Counted from the first letter of the stretch, positions 1-7,359 are shown. The stretch is 10,716 bases of DNA from an uncultured bacterium (GCA_949286445.1 CASECL010000008.1:1-10716); one strand, 5' to 3'. A program made the numbers and translations. Notes: a model not told the origin generated them from the letters alone.

Positions 1-121
1 CACGCCTGGCCCCATTAAGCGATGGAAGCAGAAGAGAGGCAAGAATTCCAATGATCGCCACCACCACCAGCAACTCTATCAGCGTAAATTTCAAGTTATT
101 TGACAGGAAAATCTTTTTCAT
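1..121 (-). CDS. Type II secretion / type IV pseudopilin-like protein, N-terminal part only
   Basis: Only the first 40 codons are present; the gene runs off the left edge of the window. The translation begins MKKIFLSNNLKFTLIELLVV and continues with a hydrophobic stretch ending in LLLPSLNGARR. This is a class III (prepilin) signal: a short basic leader, then F-T-L-I-E with the Glu at mature position 5, then a long hydrophobic helix. In this family prepilin peptidase cleaves just before the Phe and methylates it, and the helix anchors the protein in the inner membrane or packs it into a pseudopilus. Lentisphaerota and Planctomycetes carry many such genes, often encoding secreted proteins of unknown role. 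The ATG at 121-119 has a GAGG Shine-Dalgarno about 6 nt upstream and lies behind a consensus promoter. The mature domain is outside the window, so the exact subfamily cannot be given. Confidence 0.9.
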   Translation of the reverse strand, partial: MKKIFLSNNLKFTLIELLVVVAIIGILASLLLPSLNGARR

Positions 122-199
122 TTACCGCCTCAGCGATAATAAAATTTTATATTTTTTATATTCTACAAATAAAAGTCTGCATTCCCAAACCCTTGAAAT

Positions 200-228
200 A
201 TTATACTCTAAATATTTGTGTTTGTCAA
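200..228 (-). promoter_or_regulatory. Sigma70-type promoter of the pseudopilin gene
   Basis: Read on the minus strand, TTGACA (228-223) is followed after exactly 17 nt by TATAAT (205-200). Both hexamers match the housekeeping consensus perfectly. The predicted start is near 193, giving a leader of about 70 nt before the ATG at 121. The 6-bp arms CCTTGA (191-196) and TCAAGG (225-230) flank the promoter and could be regulator contacts. Confidence 0.85.
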
Positions 229-230
229 GG

Positions 231-868
231 CTTAATTCACATAAAAGAAGATTTTTTTATTTTTTCTCCTGTTCCGCATATTATTATATTTTGTTATGAA
301 AAACGATTTTATTATAAATGTGCTTATGCAAAAAATATTCAAAAAAATCTCAACATCAGACATAATTTTCATTATATATTATTCAGGATGACGAATGACT
401 TAAACTGCCAAGTACAGCTTGAATTTCGTTTCCAGTAGATTTTTATCGCTCATAAGATAACATATATAAAAGTCAAGTCGGGAGTTGCAGCATTCGGAAA
501 AACAAATCATTTATATCCCTGTACTAACTTACGCATTCTGGATGGTGCATAAAGCATTATTGCAGCGCATTACGTTTTGACGGTAAAAATTATGTCAGGC
601 AGAATTCTTGTAAATCAGCATATTCCTCTATGAAATCTCAATGCAGGAAAAATCCCGCACCACCTATAAATTCCGGATTCGCCCTGGAAATCACTGCTGG
701 ATACAGCACATCAGCCGGAAATAAGAAGGCAATACCTTGCAACTAACCACATTATGCTCTCTTTTTACCGCAGGCGGCAGCCTCTGACGATTTTTCACTC
801 AAATAGGGTACCCAATATTTGAAGAAACATCCATTCATATCATGCCATGATCAGGATAGACAGCATAA
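231..868. other. Intergenic region with no supported gene
   Basis: About 640 nt of mostly AT-rich sequence lie between the pseudopilin promoter and the terminator hairpin of the minus-strand unit. Open frames here are short, lack Shine-Dalgarno sequences and have no coding character. The only structure I can point to is the 8-bp palindrome GGGTACCC at 806-813, flanked by CAAATA and TATTTG arms. I see no tRNA, recognisable riboswitch or repeat array. Confidence 0.6.
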
Positions 869-906
869 ACGGCGGGACTCATCCAAATCAGGATTTGCCC
901 CGCCGT
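869..906 (-). terminator. Hairpin downstream of the Pro-rich secreted protein gene, probable terminator
   Basis: ACGGCGGG (869-876) pairs perfectly with CCCGCCGT (899-906), an 8-bp GC-rich stem. The loop contains a second small inverted repeat (CAAATC and GATTTG separated by two bases). On the minus strand the stem is followed by only TTATG, so the U-tract is weak. It lies 28 nt past the stop codon at 934, which supports a role as the 3' end of the minus-strand transcript. Confidence 0.5.
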
Positions 907-933
907 CCGCATCTTTTACTTTTCCCAGGTAAA

Positions 934-2484
934 CTAACGCCTCATTATCGTTCCGCCCCGCGGCATGGCCGTTGTCCCGGATGAACGGGGAACGGCACGT
1001 CCGAAATTTCCCCGGTTGTAAATAGTGTGAGTTCCGGAAGATGTATTCCAGGAAGACACATTACCGCGTTTTATGGAATTGGATGAATAAATTATCCCGG
1101 TATTGGCGTTTCCCCTTATCGTTCTGCCAGATCGACTGCCGGATGGATAAACTATTCCGGAAGACGGTCTTGACATACTTCCCGAAGAAATACTGTTCCC
1201 GGAACCCGCCGGACGATTGGCAGAAGAGAATGTTCCACTCTTATTCACGGTTACCGTGCCGGTCTTATTTATTGCCGGAGTGCCCGTCGCCGGCTTTTTA
1301 CCGGTTTCGGTTGATGGCCGCGGCCTGATCTGCATACCGGGACGCGGCTGCGGCTTAACCTGCGGCTGTGGGTTGCCCTGCGGACGCAGGATATGCTGCG
1401 GTATCCGATCCGGCTTTGACGGCTTCGGCGGCCAAGGCCTCGGCGGACGGGGTTTCGGCGGACGCGGCGGTCTCGGCGGATAGCGATGCCACCACCACCA
1501 TACCGGCCCCCAGCTGCCGCCGATATAATAGCCTCCATAATAATAAACGCCGTTGTCACTGCCATATATCGGAACTCCATTGTCAACATAATTGAGTCCG
1601 GAAGATAACTTTTCAGTGTCTTTACTTCCGCTTTCTGCCGCCGTTTCCGCCGACGCAGTTTCCTCTGCCGGAGTTGCCGCACTTATTTCACTGTCTTTCT
1701 CACTCTGTTCGGACAAATCCGGAGGCAGAGTTTCTTTCTGTTCATCGCCTCCTCCTGATGTCTTCTCCCGGCTGTAAGCACTGTATATTTCCAGATAATG
1801 CCCAACCAGTTCCGTCGCCCGCTTCAGACTTTCAGTAAAAACCGGAATATCTTTTTTTCCTTTGTAAACCGCTTTCAGCCCGGTCGGATAAACAAAACCG
1901 CTCCACTCGCCATCATCAGGCAGATCAACATCATCAATAATGATCACATCCGATTTTATCGGAGCTCCGTCAATTACTTTATCCACCCGCACGGCGGAAC
2001 CGGTCTTTACCTGATCCAACACCGTCAAACGGATAGAACTGCGCCGGGCATAAATAGCAAAACGCAAATCTTCCAAATTGATTTCCGTCTTATCACCGGC
2101 GGCCTTTTGGCGCAACACTTTGCCAATGGCCTCAAGCCTCTGCCGTTCACTGTCGGTCAATTCAGCCACATCCAGCGACTCAAAATCTTTGAGTTTTTTA
2201 TCTACTGAAGCCGCCTTCTCCGGCTGGTAATTGAAACGCTTCTGCAAATCTTCCGGCAATATGCTGAATTTCAAACCTTTGAGACAATACACTCCATCAG
2301 CATTAATATAACCTATATCAATGCCATTATCATGCACTGCCACCACAGTTACATCAGTATATACCTCGCCCTTTCTGGTCTCCAGACGGTCGAGATGTAT
2401 CTGAGTTTCTCCTGCCGAAACCGTAAATCCGGAAATCAGCAAAACCGAAAGCACAACCGGAAAAAATGAAATTATCTTTTTCAT
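934..2484 (-). CDS. Secreted Pro/Arg-rich protein with a PVC-type N-terminal domain, function unknown
   Basis: The predicted product has 516 aa. Residues 1-24 form a Sec signal peptide (MKKIISFFPVVLSVLLISGF, then TVSA|GE). Residues 28-95 match a domain I know from Verrucomicrobia/Lentisphaerae secreted proteins: a 'label' strand, V-T-V..V...GI, then ILPEDLQKRFNYQPEKA. Residues 96-235 are a mixed-charge globular region. Residues 240-295 are a Glu/Ser/Ala-rich linker. Residues 306-334 are rich in Tyr, Gly and Trp (YYYGGYY, then four consecutive Trp). Residues 335-390 are a Pro/Arg/Lys-rich tract (repeated PPRP and PKP). The tail, residues 400-516, is Ser/Gly/Arg-rich, basic and probably disordered. 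I start at ATG 2484, not at a longer in-frame start at 2520, because AGGAGG lies about 9 nt upstream and the signal peptide begins there. The gene follows the NTF2-like gene by 40 nt on the same strand, so co-transcription is likely. The composition suggests an envelope or extracellular matrix role, but that is inference. Confidence 0.8.
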   Translation of the reverse strand: MKKIISFFPVVLSVLLISGFTVSAGETQIHLDRLETRKGEVYTDVTVVAVHDNGIDIGYINADGVYCLKGLKFSILPEDLQKRFNYQPEKAASVDKKLKDFESLDVAELTDSERQRLEAIGKVLRQKAAGDKTEINLEDLRFAIYARRSSIRLTVLDQVKTGSAVRVDKVIDGAPIKSDVIIIDDVDLPDDGEWSGFVYPTGLKAVYKGKKDIPVFTESLKRATELVGHYLEIYSAYSREKTSGGGDEQKETLPPDLSEQSEKDSEISAATPAEETASAETAAESGSKDTEKLSSGLNYVDNGVPIYGSDNGVYYYGGYYIGGSWGPVWWWWHRYPPRPPRPPKPRPPRPWPPKPSKPDRIPQHILRPQGNPQPQVKPQPRPGMQIRPRPSTETGKKPATGTPAINKTGTVTVNKSGTFSSANRPAGSGNSISSGSMSRPSSGIVYPSGSRSGRTIRGNANTGIIYSSNSIKRGNVSSWNTSSGTHTIYNRGNFGRAVPRSSGTTAMPRGGTIMRR

Positions 2485-2524
2485 TTGTACAAACCTCCTT
2501 TCCAGCGCGCAGCCTGCCATGTGC

Positions 2525-3025
2525 CTACTGTTTTATTTTTTCTTCCAGTTTCAATGAGACGATTTTCCAATCGCCTTTTACCTTTTTGAGCCGGCAAACC
2601 ACAGTTTCTTCCGCCTCAACTTTTTCTTTATTAATGATTGTACCCTCCAATGTTCCCTCAAATACGGCAAGTGCTTCATTTCCGGCGGGAAATGACACAT
2701 GAACATCCTCCGCCCCCAGCCGGACACTCTGGAAACACCCGAAATAACGCATCATATTTCCCACCAGTTCCGCCGGACCGAAACTCTCAAACACCGGAGC
2801 CTTGTTCAGGGAAATTGTCGCATCATCAGCAAACAACTTCCCAATCCCCTGAGATTTCACAGCCAGCGAAACATTGCCCTCCCCGGCACTCTTGGTACCG
2901 TATTCCGCCAGTTTTTCCGTGATCTTCACCACCGCTCTGGTGTCACTCTCCCGGAAGAAATAAACTGCAATTCCGGCAATGACCGCTGCCGCCAATAACA
3001 ATATGATTATTTTTTTTGTCCGCAT
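2525..3025 (-). CDS. Membrane-anchored NTF2/SnoaL-like protein
   Basis: The predicted product has 166 aa. Residues 5-24 (IIILLLAAAVIAGIAVYFF) form one N-terminal hydrophobic segment after a basic MRTKK, consistent with a signal anchor that places the rest in the periplasm. Residues about 30-163 fit the NTF2-like alpha+beta cone: an N-terminal helix (VVKITEKLAEYG), a middle region with small strands, then paired strands ending AEETVVCRLKKVKGDWKIVSLKLEEK. The V..L.K..G.WKI motif near the C terminus is typical of NTF2/SnoaL-like proteins. Members act as enzymes, binding domains or scaffolds, so the fold does not give a reaction here. I see no obvious catalytic Asp/His set. It is the first gene of the minus-strand unit and probably works with the Pro-rich secreted protein 40 nt downstream. 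The ribosome site is weak (AGAG about 11 nt upstream). Fold assignment is by eye and only moderately sure. Confidence 0.72.
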   Translation of the reverse strand: MRTKKIIILLLAAAVIAGIAVYFFRESDTRAVVKITEKLAEYGTKSAGEGNVSLAVKSQGIGKLFADDATISLNKAPVFESFGPAELVGNMMRYFGCFQSVRLGAEDVHVSFPAGNEALAVFEGTLEGTIINKEKVEAEETVVCRLKKVKGDWKIVSLKLEEKIKQ

Positions 3026-3077
3026 AAATTAAAACTCTGTTTTTCTCCGTTTTTTTGCCGTCTGTGAGTAAAAATAA

Positions 3078-3099
3078 CTTGAAAAAAATGTATTTCAAG
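3078..3099. promoter_or_regulatory. Inverted repeat CTTGAAA-N8-TTTCAAG, candidate operator
   Basis: A perfect 7-bp inverted repeat (3078-3084 and 3093-3099) covers the pckG -35 hexamer and most of its spacer. It also covers the predicted start of the leftward transcript. A dimeric regulator bound here would affect both directions. No regulator is identified. Confidence 0.5.
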
Positions 3100-3107
3100 G
3101 GTATATT
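3079..3107 (+). promoter_or_regulatory. Promoter of pckG
   Basis: TTGAAA (3079-3084) and TATATT (3102-3107) are separated by 17 nt. The predicted start is near 3114, giving a leader of about 52 nt. The two hexamers match the housekeeping consensus at 5 of 6 positions each. Confidence 0.75.
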
Positions 3108-3133
3108 ATAGAGATTTGCAGGATTTTTCACAA
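3105..3133 (-). promoter_or_regulatory. Promoter of the NTF2-like / Pro-rich protein unit
   Basis: On the minus strand TTGTGA (3133-3128) is followed after 17 nt by TATAAT (3110-3105). The predicted start is near 3098, with a leader of about 72 nt to the ATG at 3025. The -10 overlaps the -10 of the oppositely directed pckG promoter at positions 3105-3107. Confidence 0.75.
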
Positions 3134-3165
3134 ATATCCAATCATTCAAGGAAAAGAGGTAAAAT

Positions 3166-5010
3166 ATGGTCAAGTATCTCAACAGCATCCCGACCAAACA
3201 TGCCAAGTTGGTCAAGTGGGTGGAAGAGTGGGCGGAAATCTGCCGTCCGGAAGGCGTTTACTGGTGCGACGGCTCCAAAGAAGAATATGATCGGCTCTGC
3301 AATGAACTGGTAGAAAGCAAGCTGGCTATCCGTCTCAATCCGGAAAAGCGTCCCAACAGTCTGCTGTTCCGTTCTGATCCGTCTGACGTAGCCCGGGTGG
3401 AAGCCCGTACCTATATTGCCTCCAAGACTCAGGAAGAGGCAGGTCCGACCAATAACTGGATCGACCCGGTTGAGCTCAAGAAAACCATGCTTGATCTGTA
3501 CAAGAACTGCATGACCGGACGTATTATGTATGTAATTCCCTTCTCCATGGGGCCGGTAGGTTCAAAGATTGCCAAGATCGGTGTGGAAATCACCGATTCA
3601 GCGTATGTAGTCATCAATATGCACGTCATGACCCGCGTCGGTACCAAGGTGCTGGAAGTTCTGGGTGATGACGGCGAATTCGTCGAATCCATGCACAGCG
3701 TGGGTAAACCCCTTGCTCCCGGAGAAAGCGACAACGGCATCTGGCCCTGCGCCCCGATGGAAAAGAAATACATTGCTCATTTTCCGGAAACCAGACAGAT
3801 CTGGTCATTCGGTTCCGGTTACGGCGGTAACGCTCTGCTGGGCAAAAAGTGCCTTGCGCTCCGTATCGCCTCTGTACAGGCCCGTGATGAAGGCTGGATG
3901 GCTGAGCACATGCTCATTCTCAAACTGACCAATCCCAAGGGTGAAGTCAAATACGTTACCGGCGCATTCCCCTCCGCCTGCGGCAAAACCAACCTCGCCA
4001 TGCTTATTCCGACCATTCCTGGCTGGAAAGTCGAAACCGTCGGCGATGATATTGCCTGGATGAAATTCGGAGAAGACGGCCGTCTGTACGCCATCAATCC
4101 GGAAGCCGGATTCTTCGGTGTTGCGCCCGGAACTTCCAATAAGTCCAACCCCAACGCCATGGCTTCCTGCGCCAAGGACACCATTTTCACCAACGTCGCG
4201 CTGACTGATGACGGTGATGTCTGGTGGGAAGGCATCGGTTATGATGCCCCCGATCACCTGATCGACTGGAAGGGCAAAGACTGGAAACCCGGCCAGACCG
4301 ATGCTGAAGGCAAACCGGTCAAGGCGGCGCATCCCAATGCCCGTTTCACCGCCAGAGCGTCCAACTGCCCGGCCATCGCATCCAACTGGGAAGATCCGGC
4401 TGGAGTGCCGATTTCCGCGTTCCTCTTCGGCGGACGCCGTCCCAGCACCCTGCCGCTGGTTTACCAGTCCAAGAACTGGGAACATGGTGTATTTATCGGC
4501 GCCACAGTAGGTTCTGAAGTTACCGCCGCTGCGCTTGACGTCAAGGCCGGCACGGTTCGCCGCGACCCCTTCGCCATGCTGCCGTTCTGCGGTTACAATA
4601 TGGGTGACTACTTCGCCCACTGGCTCGAAACCGGCAAAAAATCTTCTGCGGACAAGCTGCCCAAGATTTTCTGTGTGAACTGGTTCCGCAAGAATGCCGA
4701 CGGCAAATTCATGTGGCCTGGCTTCGGCGACAACAGCCGGGTGCTCAAATGGATTTTCGAGCGTTGCGATAATGCCGGTGAATATGTGGATACTGCTATC
4801 GGTCTGATGCCGACTCCGGAAGCCATTGACCGTACCGGTATTGAAGATGAAGTTTCCGATGAGGACATTAAAGAACTCCTCACCGTGGACAAAGAAGGCT
4901 GGCTCAAAGAACTTGAGATGATCAAGGAACACTTTGCCAAGTTCGGCAGCCACCTGCCCAAAGAACTGGAAGCCCAGCTCAAGGGACTGGAGGAACGGCT
5001 CTCCAAGTAA
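3166..5010 (+). CDS. pckG: Phosphoenolpyruvate carboxykinase, GTP-dependent
   Basis: The 614-aa product is full length for GTP-type PEPCK (EC 4.1.1.32), a cytosolic enzyme that interconverts oxaloacetate + GTP with PEP + CO2 + GDP in gluconeogenesis or, in fermenters, anaplerotic CO2 fixation. Family residues, numbered by comparison with the well-studied rat enzyme, are present: Arg81 (substrate), Y219-G-G-N, Lys228 and His248 (Mn2+), the P-loop FPSACGKTN at 268-276 with reactive Cys272, Lys274 and Thr275, metal Asp295 in VGDDIAWM, NPEAGFFGVAPGTS at 311-324, Arg393 in NARF, FGGRRP at 421-426, and the nucleotide region FMWPGFGDNSRV at 515-526. This architecture excludes the ATP-type (pckA) family. 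AGAGG lies about 7 nt before the ATG. The gene has its own promoter and a strong terminator, so it is monocistronic. Codon choice looks biased (frequent AAG, C-ending codons), consistent with high expression. It is divergent from the NTF2-like gene. Confidence 0.97.
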   Translation: MVKYLNSIPTKHAKLVKWVEEWAEICRPEGVYWCDGSKEEYDRLCNELVESKLAIRLNPEKRPNSLLFRSDPSDVARVEARTYIASKTQEEAGPTNNWIDPVELKKTMLDLYKNCMTGRIMYVIPFSMGPVGSKIAKIGVEITDSAYVVINMHVMTRVGTKVLEVLGDDGEFVESMHSVGKPLAPGESDNGIWPCAPMEKKYIAHFPETRQIWSFGSGYGGNALLGKKCLALRIASVQARDEGWMAEHMLILKLTNPKGEVKYVTGAFPSACGKTNLAMLIPTIPGWKVETVGDDIAWMKFGEDGRLYAINPEAGFFGVAPGTSNKSNPNAMASCAKDTIFTNVALTDDGDVWWEGIGYDAPDHLIDWKGKDWKPGQTDAEGKPVKAAHPNARFTARASNCPAIASNWEDPAGVPISAFLFGGRRPSTLPLVYQSKNWEHGVFIGATVGSEVTAAALDVKAGTVRRDPFAMLPFCGYNMGDYFAHWLETGKKSSADKLPKIFCVNWFRKNADGKFMWPGFGDNSRVLKWIFERCDNAGEYVDTAIGLMPTPEAIDRTGIEDEVSDEDIKELLTVDKEGWLKELEMIKEHFAKFGSHLPKELEAQLKGLEERLSK

Positions 5011-5039
5011 TCGGCAAAATTACTGCATTGATTACCATA

Positions 5040-5076
5040 CGGCACAGTGGAAGTTATTTCCGCTGTGCCGTTTTTT
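5040..5076 (+). terminator. Intrinsic terminator of pckG
   Basis: CGGCACAG (5040-5047) pairs with CTGTGCCG (5063-5070). The stem continues through a T·G pair into GGAA/TTCC, leaving a short loop, and is followed by six T. It starts 30 nt after the stop codon. Confidence 0.95.
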
Positions 5077-5558
5077 GCTCTGGACAGACTCTGCATAATA
5101 TAGATTCATCAAGACATAAACGGAAAAATTATGCTGCATCACGTTGCATCATGAACTTTGTCACTGAATGTGAATTAAAGATTTCATATTGTCTATGCTC
5201 TTTTTTTCAAATATGGTTTCATCCGATAACATTTCAGCCGTAACCTCATCATTTGCACATTTTTTCCTGCAAGGCGCGGCAGTTGCAATACATATTTGTT
5301 TTTTTCCGTCCGGCAAAGGATATTTTTAAGTTCACAGCGAACTATGGATTTTTCTTGATTTTCAATTTATCCAACAATAATCTATGCAGGCTGCGGGGCG
5401 TTATTTCACCTCACGGATATTCAGTCAGATCTCCATTGCTGACAACTGATCACATCTCTATTTTTCATCAGACCGGAATTATTTATATCTTGACTGCATT
5501 TATACGAACCAGTTTGCATTTATTCCAGAGAAAAAACTTTTTTTACCCGATTCAAAAC
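5077..5558. other. Intergenic region with no supported gene
   Basis: About 480 nt of AT-rich sequence between the pckG terminator and the next promoter. A 117-codon open frame at 5253-5606 has no ribosome site and unnatural composition (rich in Phe, Ile and His), and it runs through the promoter of the next gene, so I do not call it. The notable element is a 9-bp direct repeat TGCATTTAT at 5495-5503 and 5515-5523. Confidence 0.6.
5495..5523. repeat. Direct repeat TGCATTTAT, 20-bp period, upstream of a promoter
   Basis: Two identical 9-mers start 20 bp apart, about two helical turns, so both would face the same side of the DNA. They end about 35 bp before the -35 hexamer at 5559. That geometry fits an activator site, but the AT-rich context means chance is possible. 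Confidence 0.4.
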
Positions 5559-5587
5559 TTGAAAAAACAATTTTGGTGTGTTACATT
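5559..5587 (+). promoter_or_regulatory. Promoter of the putative secreted glycan-active protein gene
   Basis: TTGAAA (5559-5564) and TACATT (5582-5587) are separated by 17 nt. The predicted start is near 5594, leaving a leader of about 44 nt. A short inverted repeat TTCAA-AAC-TTGAA (5551-5563) overlaps the -35. Confidence 0.6.
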
Positions 5588-5637
5588 AGTCCGTGGAGCG
5601 GGATAACCCGAAAAACCATTATCAAAGGAGACCAGGG

Positions 5638-7179
5638 ATGAAAACCGGAAGTATGTTGTGTTTCGCGCTGGCTTTCGCGGCGGCATTAACCGCCCGGGCA
5701 GTCAATGACTATCCATCACAGGCCAAAAGAATTACCGATAATATGCTGCGCCAGATCGAGCGCGTTCCGGACGGCGGCGTAACCGGAGAACAGACTGCCT
5801 GGAACTGGAATTACACTCTGGGCAATGAAATTCTCCCCGCCTGTGAAACTTTCCAGACCGACACCTGGATGGCTCCCACCGAAAAAATTCTTAACGCCAT
5901 GGCCGATAAGATGTCCGCCGGACCGGATGGATACAAGGGCTTTATCGGGCCGAATATTTATGACGGCAAACTCCATTGCGATGTGCATGTCGGAGATTCC
6001 ATACTTATTGACCACATGCTGCGCTTTGCCATGATCGTAAAAGATAATCCGAAACTGCAGAAAAAGTATGGTAAATCCGCCGCCCGTTTCATTGAAATCG
6101 CCAAAAAAGATTTGATCGAAAAATGGAATAAACGCGGCACCTTCGCCACTGACGGCCCCTTTGCCTGTTACCTGGACAATGATCTCTTCCGCAAAGCCGG
6201 AGAAAAAGAATTTTTCCAGCAGAAAGAGGACAATAAACGTTCACGCCACGCCCTGCCCTTTAATAAATCGCTGGATATGGCCAGCTGTTTACTCCGGCTG
6301 TACTACCTCACCGGAGATAAGCAGTACCGCGATGATGCGGAAAAAATCTGCAACAAAGTCAAGGCTTCAATGAATCGCTTCCAGAACGCCTATACCTGGA
6401 ATTATTCCGAGCCCTTCAGCCGTTACGATGTCTATCCCAAAGGCGAATACAACCGACTGACCCATCACTGGGTTGATACCCACCCCTACCGTGATTATCA
6501 GGCTGGAGAAGTAAGCAAAATGGTGCTGGCTTACAATATGGGGGTGACTTTCACCAGAGAAGATATGCAGCGTCTGGTAAATACCAACCTCAAACTGATG
6601 TGGAACGGCGATAAAAAAAATCCCAAGTTTGTCAACTCCAACGCGAAGTTGCCCGGTTATCGCAAACCGGCTCCCTCCAAGGCTTATCCCACTACCGCCG
6701 GCTGTCTCTGGAGCGCGCTGGCGCAATTTGATCCGACCATCCGCGAACTCGCAGAAAAATCTATCCGTCCCAACGATGTAATCAGCAAAGCCGCGATGGC
6801 AAAACTTTGCAAAAACCCGCCGTCATACACCAGAAAATACTTCCCGGATGCCAAGGTGGAAGATTTCCCCTGGATGAAAGGCATTAAAGAAAGCGGCGGC
6901 CAGATGTTTGCCGTAGCCATTCCCTCGGTAGTGGAGCCCGGCAAAGACACTGCGATCTACTCCAAAGCCTTGAAAAGCCCACGGGAAAATGTGGATGTCT
7001 TTGTCCGTCCCCTCAATGGCGGAACTGAGCATAAACTCTTCTCACGCAAAATCGGCGACAGTGCATTTTTCCTTAACTTCTGGGATGGCAAAATCAATGG
7101 CAAACGCACTCCGGGAGAGTATGTCATAATCTGGCGTTACAATGGCGGTGAACGCGCCTATCCGGTAACCATAAAATAA
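5638..7179 (+). CDS. Secreted protein, probable (alpha/alpha)-barrel carbohydrate-active enzyme with Ig-like tail
   Basis: The predicted product has 513 aa. Residues 1-21 form a Sec signal peptide ending A-R-A, so the mature protein is exported. Residues about 25-390 are helix-rich with aromatic, acidic and Gly/Pro turns in a repeating pattern (TAWNWNYTLGNEILPACETF, DGKLHCDVHVGDSILIDHML, KSLDMASCLLRLYYLTGDKQY, AYTWNYSEPF, THHWVDTHPYRDYQAGEV, LKLMWNGDKKNPKFVNSN). This resembles the six-hairpin glycosidase / polysaccharide lyase toroid. Conserved-looking His, Tyr and Asp residues (H113, H118, H276, H277, D280, H282, Y284, D286) could line an active site. Residues 422-513 look like a beta-sandwich, with FWDGKINGKRTPGEYVIIWR resembling the FlgD Ig-like motif. 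I choose ATG 5638, not 5593, because AGGAG lies about 8 nt upstream and the signal peptide starts there. It is a single-gene unit with promoter and terminator. The substrate cannot be read from sequence, and a non-catalytic role is possible. Confidence 0.75.
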   Translation: MKTGSMLCFALAFAAALTARAVNDYPSQAKRITDNMLRQIERVPDGGVTGEQTAWNWNYTLGNEILPACETFQTDTWMAPTEKILNAMADKMSAGPDGYKGFIGPNIYDGKLHCDVHVGDSILIDHMLRFAMIVKDNPKLQKKYGKSAARFIEIAKKDLIEKWNKRGTFATDGPFACYLDNDLFRKAGEKEFFQQKEDNKRSRHALPFNKSLDMASCLLRLYYLTGDKQYRDDAEKICNKVKASMNRFQNAYTWNYSEPFSRYDVYPKGEYNRLTHHWVDTHPYRDYQAGEVSKMVLAYNMGVTFTREDMQRLVNTNLKLMWNGDKKNPKFVNSNAKLPGYRKPAPSKAYPTTAGCLWSALAQFDPTIRELAEKSIRPNDVISKAAMAKLCKNPPSYTRKYFPDAKVEDFPWMKGIKESGGQMFAVAIPSVVEPGKDTAIYSKALKSPRENVDVFVRPLNGGTEHKLFSRKIGDSAFFLNFWDGKINGKRTPGEYVIIWRYNGGERAYPVTIK

Positions 7180-7197
7180 CGTAATCTGTAATTTTTC

Positions 7198-7236
7198 AGC
7201 CTGTTCCTGTATGCTGCGGGAACAGGCTTTGTTTTT
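7198..7236 (+). terminator. Intrinsic terminator after the putative glycan-active protein gene
   Basis: AGCCTGTTCC (7198-7207) pairs perfectly over 10 bp with GGAACAGGCT (7219-7228) around an 11-nt loop, followed by TTGTTTTT. It begins 19 nt after the stop codon. Confidence 0.93.
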
Positions 7237-7359
7237 ATTTCATTTTTCTTTAGTAACAGGAATGAGAGTAAAACCTGATTGTCTATGTAAGTAAATATCA
7301 AAATAATTCGGAATGAGAATAATCCACCGCGATTTAATAAACTATTTTTTATTGTGAAC

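Noticed and set aside
51..438. Two plus-strand frames of 82 and 112 codons at the left edge
   Set aside because: They run antisense through the pseudopilin start and its consensus promoter, have AT-driven composition, and lack ribosome sites.
752..838. A 28-codon minus-strand frame (MNGCFFKYWVPYLSEKSSEA…)
   Set aside because: Its composition looks slightly protein-like, but there is no Shine-Dalgarno, no promoter and no family match I can name.
1041..1777. Several plus-strand frames opposite the Pro-rich secreted protein
   Set aside because: Low-complexity Pro/Gly codons open frames on the other strand; none has a start signal or a domain.
3128..3133. TCACAA as a possible Rex operator half-site upstream of pckG
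   Set aside because: Only one half is present with no partner at the right spacing, and the sequence is explained as the minus-strand -35 (TTGTGA).
3805..4953. A 382-codon open frame on the minus strand inside pckG
   Set aside because: It lies wholly antisense to a certain gene, has no ribosome site and no recognisable domain. Such frames are common opposite GC-biased, C-ending codons.
5253..5606. A 117-codon plus-strand frame in the gap before the putative glycan-active gene
   Set aside because: It has no ribosome site, reads as AT-rich noise, and overlaps the next gene's promoter.
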